In this document: positions 1-5,347 of the stretch, in pieces
How positions within the stretch are numbered: the first letter of the stretch is position 1
Layout of the letters: each line of letters opens with the position of its first letter
NCBI GenBank assembly: GCA_030428745.1
Contig: JAUIEG010000223.1
Coordinates: 1-5,347, forward strand
Source of the DNA: Alphaproteobacteria bacterium
GTDB lineage: Bacteria > Pseudomonadota > Alphaproteobacteria > Caulobacterales > Parvularculaceae
Direction of reading: 5' to 3'
DNA length: 5,347 nt
Program-made: the position numbers and the translations under genes
The notes under the pieces: generated by a model
Databases searched by the model: none
Seen by the model: the letters and a program-made list of their open reading frames with translations, nothing else
What the model was told of the DNA's origin: nothing

Positions 1-830
1 TGGATGATGAAGAGCAGCGCATCGCGCTTGAACGCGCTAAAGCGCAATACCCCATCGCCAAGCAAAACGCCGAACGCTATGAGGATCTTCTGAATACCGA
101 AGCGGCGTCCGAACTCGAAGCGGAAGCCGCATTCAACAACTACAAGACGATTGAAGCCGACTTGCGCGCCGCGCAATTCGCCGTGCAGCAACGCGCGATC
201 CGCGCGCCTTTTGACGGCGTGATCGGCCTCACCGAAATCGAAGCGGGCGATTATGTGCGCGCCGGGGACATCGTCACGACGCTCGACGACACGTCCTCCA
301 TTGTCATTGAATTTGCGATTCCCCAGGAAGCCGCGCGCGCCGTTGAAATCGGTCAGAAAGTGACCGCGAAGCTCGCTGCCGGCAACGACCTTCCCCATGA
401 CGGAATCGTCACCGCCATCGACAGCCGGGTCGATCCGGATAATCGGACGCTGAAAATCGAGGCCACTTTTGAAAATGACGACACCGCGCTTCTGCCGGGC
501 GCCATTTTCGCGGTTTCGACGACAAGCTCCGGAAAACCGGCCGTCTCTGTTCCCGGTCTCGCCATTCAATGGGACCGGTCCGGCCCGTTTGTCTGGCGGC
601 GCGGCCCGGAAGGCGCGGCCGAGCCCGCCTCTGTCGAGATCCTTCAGCGCACGGATGACACCGTGCTTGTCTCCGGCGCCCTAAAGCCCGGCGATCTGAT
701 TGTCTGGGAAGGCGCAGACCGCGTGCGCGAAGGCATGCCGCTTCCCGGCCTCACCACACAGCAATCCCAGCCGTCTAGCGCTGGCGCGGCGAACACCTCC
801 GGGGCCGGCGCCGCCGGCGGGAGCGAATAA
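1..830 (+). CDS. RND efflux periplasmic adaptor subunit (HlyD/AcrA-type membrane fusion protein), 5'-truncated
   Basis: The adaptor links an inner-membrane RND transporter to an outer-membrane channel across the periplasm. The reading frame is open from the first complete codon (position 3), so the gene begins upstream; the TTG at 162 is an internal Leu codon, not a start. 275 residues are visible, against about 350-420 usual for the family. Visible residues 1-60 are a charged, Ala/Glu-rich helix typical of the coiled-coil hairpin, with the tip pattern R25-x3-L29-x6-S36. Residues 65-95 are the returning half of the lipoyl domain, with the hallmark RAPFDGVIG (67-75) and GDYVRAGD. A beta-barrel domain follows (IVIEFAIPQEAARAVEIGQKV), then a membrane-proximal domain (VSVPGLAIQWDRSGPFVW to GDLIVWEGADRVREGMPL). 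The last ~25 residues are a Ser/Ala/Gly/Thr-rich tail, probably disordered. The N-terminal signal peptide or lipobox lies outside the window. The RND gene starts 4 bases after the stop, indicating co-transcription. Substrate unknown. Confidence 0.95.
   Translation, partial: DDEEQRIALERAKAQYPIAKQNAERYEDLLNTEAASELEAEAAFNNYKTIEADLRAAQFAVQQRAIRAPFDGVIGLTEIEAGDYVRAGDIVTTLDDTSSIVIEFAIPQEAARAVEIGQKVTAKLAAGNDLPHDGIVTAIDSRVDPDNRTLKIEATFENDDTALLPGAIFAVSTTSSGKPAVSVPGLAIQWDRSGPFVWRRGPEGAAEPASVEILQRTDDTVLVSGALKPGDLIVWEGADRVREGMPLPGLTTQQSQPSSAGAANTSGAGAAGGSE
819..823 (+). promoter_or_regulatory. Probable ribosome-binding site (GGGAG) for the RND transporter
   Basis: GGGAG lies inside the last codons of the adaptor gene, 11 bases before the GTG at 835. 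The spacing is slightly longer than ideal. It is the only purine-rich Shine-Dalgarno-like stretch close to that start and supports choosing GTG 835. Because ribosomes finishing the adaptor stop at 830, translational coupling could also supply initiation. Confidence 0.45.
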
Positions 831-834
831 TCCG

Positions 835-3800
835 GTGAGCACCGAACGCGAGCCTTCCGCATCGAGCGCTGGAACGAGTTCAGGCGGTTTCATCGGCGTT
901 TTTATCCAGCGGCCCATTCTCGCCGCGGTCCTCAGTCTTTTGATCGTCATCGCCGGCCTCGCGGCCATGACGGGCGTCGACGTCCGGGAACTGCCCGACG
1001 TCGATCAGCCCGTTGTTTCGATCCGCACCGACTATCGGGGCGCTGCGCCGGAAACCATGGACGCCGAGGTGACGTCAGTCATTGAAGGCGCGGTGGCGCA
1101 GATCGACGGCGTCAAGATGATTTCGTCTTCTTCGGAATTCGCCGAAAGCCGGGTGACGGCGGAGTTTTCCTCCACGGTCGATATCAATATCGCCGCAACG
1201 GATATCAAAAACGCGATCTCCGGCATTCGCAACGAACTTCCCGAAGACATCGAGGAGCCGCGTGTGGTCAAGGCGGACCCTGACTCCTCGCCAATCATGC
1301 GGCTATCGGTTTCTGCGTCCGATCTCGAAGCCGGCGATCTCGGTGATCTCGTCGACGATGTCATTCTGCCGCGGCTTCAGGCCGTAGAGGGCGTCGCTCA
1401 GGCGGATTCCTTTGGCGTGCGCAACCGCGTCATCAGGGTGCGGATCATGCCGGTCTCGCTCGCCGCCCGCGGCTTCACTGTCGAGGATGTGTCGCAACTT
1501 GTCTCCTCCGCCGCACAAAGCGCACCCAGCGGACGCCTTCGCACGGCGTCCCAGCAATTGCTGATCCGCGCGGAATCGCCCTCCAAAACGCCCGAGCAGA
1601 TCGCCGCCCTGCGGCTTGACGACGAAACCCGGCTTTCCGACGTCGCCATCGTCGAGTGGGGCCTTGAGGACATGAACCGCACCGCACGCGTCAACGGCGC
1701 GCCGGGCATCGGCATCGGCATCATCCGTCAGGCGCAATCGAACACCGTCGCCGTGGCCCAGGGCGTCAGAGCCGCCGTCGCCGAACTCAACAACAGCCTG
1801 CCGCCGAATGTGCGGGTCGAAGTCATGATTGACGATTCGATTTTCATCAATGAAGCGATCAAGGAGGTGGTGCGCAGCCTCTTCCTCGCCACCGGCGCTG
1901 TCGTTCTGGTGATCTTCCTGTTTCTGCGCTCGATCCGCGCGACCATCATTCCCGCAGTGACGATCCCGGTGTCGCTGATGGGCACCGTCGCGGCGATGTG
2001 GCTCGCTGGTTTTTCCATCAATATCATCACCCTGCTTGCGCTCGTCATGGCCGCCGGGCTTGTGGTCGACGATTCGATCGTCGTGACGGAGAACATTCAG
2101 CGCTGGCGCGGCATGGGCGCGGGCAAGCGCGCCGCCGCCGTCCTCGGCACGAGAGAGATTGTCTTCGCCGTCCTCTCAACGACGGCGACGCTCGCCGCCG
2201 TGTTCATTCCCATCTCCTTCCTGCCCGGGCAGGCCGGCAAACTGTTTTCCGAATTCGGTTTCGTTCTCGCCTTCGCCGTCATTGCATCGTCTTTTGTGGC
2301 GCTGACCTTGTGCCCGGTTCTGACCGTCAGGCTCGGCCGCGAGTTTCGAGCGGAAATGGCGGCCGACGGGGACGAACTGAAACGCATGCGTGAAAAGCCG
2401 TCGGGCCCGCTCGCGGCGCTTTACGGGCCCGCAGTGCGGTTTTGTCTCAACCGCCCGATGATCGCGGTGATCTTTGCGCTGGTTTTCGCCGCCGGTTCCT
2501 TCACCGCTTTCACCCTGACGCCGAAAGAACTGACGCCCAACGAAGACCGCGGCCGCGTCTTCATGCGCATTGCCGCGCAGGACGGCGCAAGTTTTGAGTA
2601 TCTCGACCGTAAGATAATGGAAGTGGAACACCGGCTTCAAACATTGGTTGACGCCGGCGACATTGAAGTCATCACGACGAGCACCAGCACCGATTGGTCC
2701 TTCGCCCTTATGCGCTTGCCTGACTGGAGCGAAAGATCGCTGTCGCAACAGGATATCGAGGGAAGGATTCGTCAACTTGTCAGCGACCTTCCGGGCGTCA
2801 CCATCCAGGTGCGCAGCGGCAATTCGCTCGGCATTCGCGGCGGCGGCCAGGGCCTTCAATTCGCTGTCGTCGGCGATGACTACGCCGCAGCCGCGGACAC
2901 GGCCGAAAAGATCGCTGGCGAATTGCAGCAAAGTCCGGTTTTTGCAGACGCGCGGCTCAACTTCCAGACGACGCAACCCCAGGTCAGCGTCGAGATAGAC
3001 CGTGAATCCGCCGCATCGCTCGGCGTGTCCGTAAGCTCCATCATCACCACGATACAGGCGATGGCCGATGAAGTCCGCGCCGCCGAATTGTTTATCGGCG
3101 ACGACATCATTGAAGTGCTCGTTTCGTCCGGCGGCGAGGCGGTGAACGATCCGACCGATCTCGCCAATCTTTATGTTCGCACCTCGGCCGGCGGATTTGT
3201 GCCGTTGTCGTCAGTGGCGAGCATCAACGAAATGGCGGTCGCTGCGGATTTACGCCGCGAGCAGCGCCGCCGCGCCATTCCGGTGACGGCCCCGCTGGCT
3301 GACGGCGAACGCCTTGGCGATGCTATTCAGGCGTTGCGCCAAATTGCGCCGGATCTGCTCGACGGTTCTCAGTCGGTCACCCTTCTCGGAGAGGCGCGCA
3401 TCCTTGAAGAATCCAACAAGGCGACGTTCCTGGTCTTCGGCTTCGCGGCCATCATCGTCTTTCTTGTGCTTGCAGCGCAGTTTGAAAGTTTCGTCAGCTC
3501 TCTGATTATTATGGTGACGGTGCCGTTCGGCCTTGCCGCGGCGATCTACGCCATTTTGCTGACGGGCGGCTCAATCAACTATTTCAGTCAGATCGGTCTC
3601 GTCCTGCTTATCGGCATCATGGCCAAGAACGGCATTCTTATTGTGGAATTCGCCAACCAGCTGCGCGATCGCGGGGAAAGCATTCGCGATGCTATCGAAC
3701 ATGCCGCCATGACCCGCCTCAGACCCGTTCTGATGACCGCCATGTCGACCTTGCTCGCCAGCCTGCCGCTTATTTTCGGGTCCGGCGCCGGATCGGAAGC

Positions 3801-3969
3801 GCGTGCGGCCCTTGGCTGGGTGATTTTTGGCGGCCTTGGCTTCGCCACCATCTTCACCTTGTTCCTGACGCCGGTTTCGTTCCTGCTCTTTGCACGGCTT
3901 TCCAAACCGCGCGCAGCGGAAGGCGCGAAAGTGGAAGAGGAACTCGCGAAGGCGTCAGCCTTACACTAA
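835..3969 (+). CDS. RND efflux transporter permease, HAE-1/AcrB-like (proton-driven inner-membrane pump)
   Basis: This inner-membrane antiporter of a tripartite pump is 1044 residues long, normal for AcrB-type proteins. GTG 835 is chosen because it follows the adaptor stop by 4 bases, has an upstream GGGAG and puts TM1 near the N-terminus; a TTG start at 700 would add 45 atypical Pro/Ala-rich residues overlapping the adaptor. No ATG occurs before TM1. Layout: TM1 about 22-42 (FIQRPILAAVL), first periplasmic porter/docking loop about 43-345, TM2-TM6 about 347-500, cytoplasmic linker 501-540, TM7 542-562, second periplasmic loop about 563-860, TM8-TM12 863-1022, and a short charged tail. Proton-relay residues are present: D412-D413 in GLVVDDSIVVTENIQR (TM4), K931 in MAKNGILIVEFANQL (TM10), R961 and T968 in RLRPVLMT (TM11), matching AcrB D407/D408, K940, R971 and T978. 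The lack of a long Met/His-rich heavy-metal signature argues against the CusA type. Drug, detergent or lipid-like substrates are possible but not shown. Confidence 0.96.
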   Translation: MSTEREPSASSAGTSSGGFIGVFIQRPILAAVLSLLIVIAGLAAMTGVDVRELPDVDQPVVSIRTDYRGAAPETMDAEVTSVIEGAVAQIDGVKMISSSSEFAESRVTAEFSSTVDINIAATDIKNAISGIRNELPEDIEEPRVVKADPDSSPIMRLSVSASDLEAGDLGDLVDDVILPRLQAVEGVAQADSFGVRNRVIRVRIMPVSLAARGFTVEDVSQLVSSAAQSAPSGRLRTASQQLLIRAESPSKTPEQIAALRLDDETRLSDVAIVEWGLEDMNRTARVNGAPGIGIGIIRQAQSNTVAVAQGVRAAVAELNNSLPPNVRVEVMIDDSIFINEAIKEVVRSLFLATGAVVLVIFLFLRSIRATIIPAVTIPVSLMGTVAAMWLAGFSINIITLLALVMAAGLVVDDSIVVTENIQRWRGMGAGKRAAAVLGTREIVFAVLSTTATLAAVFIPISFLPGQAGKLFSEFGFVLAFAVIASSFVALTLCPVLTVRLGREFRAEMAADGDELKRMREKPSGPLAALYGPAVRFCLNRPMIAVIFALVFAAGSFTAFTLTPKELTPNEDRGRVFMRIAAQDGASFEYLDRKIMEVEHRLQTLVDAGDIEVITTSTSTDWSFALMRLPDWSERSLSQQDIEGRIRQLVSDLPGVTIQVRSGNSLGIRGGGQGLQFAVVGDDYAAAADTAEKIAGELQQSPVFADARLNFQTTQPQVSVEIDRESAASLGVSVSSIITTIQAMADEVRAAELFIGDDIIEVLVSSGGEAVNDPTDLANLYVRTSAGGFVPLSSVASINEMAVAADLRREQRRRAIPVTAPLADGERLGDAIQALRQIAPDLLDGSQSVTLLGEARILEESNKATFLVFGFAAIIVFLVLAAQFESFVSSLIIMVTVPFGLAAAIYAILLTGGSINYFSQIGLVLLIGIMAKNGILIVEFANQLRDRGESIRDAIEHAAMTRLRPVLMTAMSTLLASLPLIFGSGAGSEARAALGWVIFGGLGFATIFTLFLTPVSFLLFARLSKPRAAEGAKVEEELAKASALH
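1705..1722 (+). repeat. Three perfect tandem GGCATC hexamers inside the RND gene
   Basis: Three identical GGCATC copies encode Gly-Ile-Gly-Ile-Gly-Ile in the first periplasmic loop of the transporter. RND proteins commonly have a PAxGxGI-type strand here, so the protein sequence is ordinary. The repeat unit is a multiple of three, so gain or loss of a copy would stay in frame. Confidence 0.6.
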
Positions 3970-3977
3970 TCTTTTTT
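3949..3977 (+). terminator. Weak hairpin with a displaced T-run at the convergent gene ends (doubtful terminator)
   Basis: AAGGC (3949-3953), loop GTCA, and GCCTT (3958-3962) form a 5-bp stem over the last codons of the RND gene. A run of six T (3972-3977) follows on the + strand, but 9 bases after the stem rather than directly after it. The stem is short, and no T-run follows it on the - strand. It is the only candidate at the junction; factor-dependent termination is equally possible. Confidence 0.2.
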
Positions 3978-5347
3978 GTCAGGGTCTATTTCAACTTTAA
4001 GCCAGCTTTTGCGGAAAGCCTTATGGGCGTCCGTGATCTCCATCTCCGCATCTTCATAGGGCGTAATTTTAAGCGTGTTGTCTGCGGTGAACTTCGTCTT
4101 AACGGCCATCTCCTCGCCGCGGCTTATAAAGCGGATAGCGACTTCCTCCCCCGGCTGATGACGCTTCATCGCTTTTTCATAATCGGCTTTGCTGTCGATT
4201 TTGAACCGGCCCACGCTTAAGATTTCATCGCCGCGGTCGAGCCCCGCCTCATAGACCGGCGTTCCCGTCAACGTGTTCGATGCAATGAGAAGTGCGTCGC
4301 CCTTTTCTTCAAACGACACCCTGCCAAGGCTGGCCTTTTCCGGATCTTCGGATTCCAGCTTTAACCCTGCCGCCGCGAAAAGCGGCGCAAAATCAGGCAA
4401 CCTCCCATCTTCAATATAAGACGCGAAAAACGCTGCCGCGAAATCAGCATCGCCCGTCACTTCGGCAAGCCCCTTGCGCAGATCGTCATGAGTGTAGGGT
4501 TCTTCCGTGACGCCATGACGATTCCAGAGATGACGCATATAATCGTCAAGGGTCACATCCTCGAACTGCGTGCGTAAAGTTAGGTCGAGCGCCAGCGCAA
4601 TCACTTCTCCATAAGGATAATAGGAAACGAACATATTGGCGCGATTGTCAGGGTCGATGGCGCGCGCCGCATCCACAAACGCGGCCTCGAGCGACATCGA
4701 CTGCGGAGAGCCCACTTGGCGCCCCGGCGCATTGATGATGAAACTGAGCGTGCCGGCGAGGTCATCCAGGTAACTGTCGAGCGGCGTTACGCCGCTGCGC
4801 GCACGCGCGATATCGCCATAATAATTCGTGAAGCCTTCAGCAAACCACAGGCTTGGCGTCGGATTGGCGCGGGCGAAATCAAACGGCTCCAATTCCGCCG
4901 GGCGCATACGCTCCACATTCCAGGCGTGAAAGAATTCATGGGAGAGCGCGCTGACTTGCATGAAATCCGCCTCGTAAAGCCCTCTTGCGCCGGAAAGTAT
5001 GGTGGAATTGCGATGCTCCATGCCATCGCCAGAAACATGCGGCAGAAAGTCGGAGATAAACGTGTAAACGCCGTAGTCGAATTGCGGCGCGGCGCCGAAA
5101 ATCTCGATCTGTTCGGCCACGATCTTTTTCGCCTTTGCCGCATAGAGATCCATATCCTCCGCATTGCCGTCATGATGAACCGCCAGACGTATGGTCTGTC
5201 CGTCTGGCAGCTTCCATGAACGCAGATCGTAATCGCTAAGCTCCGTCGGCGAGTCCATAAAATATTGAAGATCCGGCGCCGTGAAGCGTAAACGGCCGCC
5301 CGCCGGCGGCAATTGCGTCGCCGCTTTCCAGCGCCCATTCGGCGCCG
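3966..5347 (-). CDS. M61-family (glycyl aminopeptidase-like) zinc metallopeptidase with C-terminal PDZ domain, 5'-truncated
   Basis: M61 peptidases are zinc aminopeptidases; characterised members prefer N-terminal Gly or Ala. The frame is open to the window edge: upstream of the TTG codon at 5310-5312 it continues as PNGRWKAATQ, so that TTG is not the start. 459 residues are visible, against roughly 600 or more usual for the family, so the N-terminal beta domain and any signal peptide are outside. Numbered from the first complete codon, the catalytic domain shows FTAPDLQYFMDSPTEL near the start, the zinc motif HEFFH at 136-140 (two His ligands, catalytic Glu), NVERMRP just after it, and WFAEGFTNYY, whose E170 is the expected third zinc ligand. 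A PDZ domain spans about 335-425, with GTPVYEAGLDRGDEILSVG as its core, and may bind substrate C-termini. All catalytic residues are present. Location is probably periplasmic, which is inferred. The gene converges on the RND gene with a 4-bp overlap and has its own promoter outside the window; no functional link to the pump is visible. Confidence 0.93.
   Translation of the reverse strand, partial: APNGRWKAATQLPPAGGRLRFTAPDLQYFMDSPTELSDYDLRSWKLPDGQTIRLAVHHDGNAEDMDLYAAKAKKIVAEQIEIFGAAPQFDYGVYTFISDFLPHVSGDGMEHRNSTILSGARGLYEADFMQVSALSHEFFHAWNVERMRPAELEPFDFARANPTPSLWFAEGFTNYYGDIARARSGVTPLDSYLDDLAGTLSFIINAPGRQVGSPQSMSLEAAFVDAARAIDPDNRANMFVSYYPYGEVIALALDLTLRTQFEDVTLDDYMRHLWNRHGVTEEPYTHDDLRKGLAEVTGDADFAAAFFASYIEDGRLPDFAPLFAAAGLKLESEDPEKASLGRVSFEEKGDALLIASNTLTGTPVYEAGLDRGDEILSVGRFKIDSKADYEKAMKRHQPGEEVAIRFISRGEEMAVKTKFTADNTLKITPYEDAEMEITDAHKAFRKSWLKVEIDPDKKD

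Noticed and set aside
162..164. TTG as the adaptor start codon
   Set aside because: The frame is open and clearly adaptor-like (coiled-coil hairpin) for all 53 codons upstream, so this is an internal Leu.
2176..2976. Long antisense open frame (266 codons) inside the RND gene
   Set aside because: It lies wholly opposite a conserved RND coding region, reads as Arg/His/Gly-rich sequence without recognisable domains, and is explained by GC-rich codon bias keeping the opposite strand free of stops.
4371..4387. GC hairpin (CGCCGC / GCGGCG with GAAAA loop)
   Set aside because: It lies in the M61 coding region just before the PDZ domain, has no following T-run on either strand, and is explained by Ala-rich codons.
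4716..5219. Forward open frame of 167 codons opposite the M61 gene
   Set aside because: The - strand frame here carries the conserved M61 catalytic motifs. The + frame has no recognisable domain and is a shadow.
1..5347. Search for an undescribed system, mobile element, CRISPR array or RNA gene
   Set aside because: The whole window is covered by three genes of well-known families with intact motifs. No direct or inverted repeats of the right size, tRNA-like folds or transposase signatures were seen by eye.

Overview
The window holds three genes, two of them cut by the window edges, with essentially no intergenic DNA. On the + strand are the 3' part of a periplasmic adaptor (membrane fusion protein) gene and, four bases later, a complete RND-type inner-membrane efflux transporter. 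On the - strand, meeting the transporter tail to tail, is the 3' part of an M61-family (glycyl aminopeptidase-like) zinc peptidase with a C-terminal PDZ domain.

Layout: 1-830 adaptor, N-terminus missing; 831-834 spacer; 835-3969 RND transporter, GTG start, 1044 residues; 3966-5347 M61 peptidase on the - strand, N-terminus missing. The two convergent genes overlap by 4 bases and their stop codons share two base pairs. No gene-free stretch longer than a few bases exists, and I found no RNA gene, mobile element, CRISPR array or attachment site.

The adaptor and transporter form one transcription unit and should work as two parts of a tripartite pump. The transporter takes substrate from the inner membrane or periplasm using the proton gradient, and the adaptor joins it to a TolC-type outer-membrane channel. 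The channel gene is not in the window. The adaptor's hairpin carries the R-x3-L-x6-S spacing of the TolC-contacting tip, and the transporter keeps the Asp-Asp / Lys / Arg / Thr set of the proton relay, so both look functional. The substrate cannot be read from sequence. The M61 gene is a convergent neighbour; no functional link to the pump is visible.

The organism is a Gram-negative bacterium with GC-rich DNA and strong G/C preference at third codon positions. Gene style (many GCG/GCC Ala, CGC Arg, GAT/GAC Asp codons; M61-PDZ protein) suggests an alphaproteobacterium, but this is an impression, not a placement. I see no previously undescribed system here. The points most worth a look are the overlapping convergent ends and the GC-rich hairpin directly before the transporter's ribosome-binding site.
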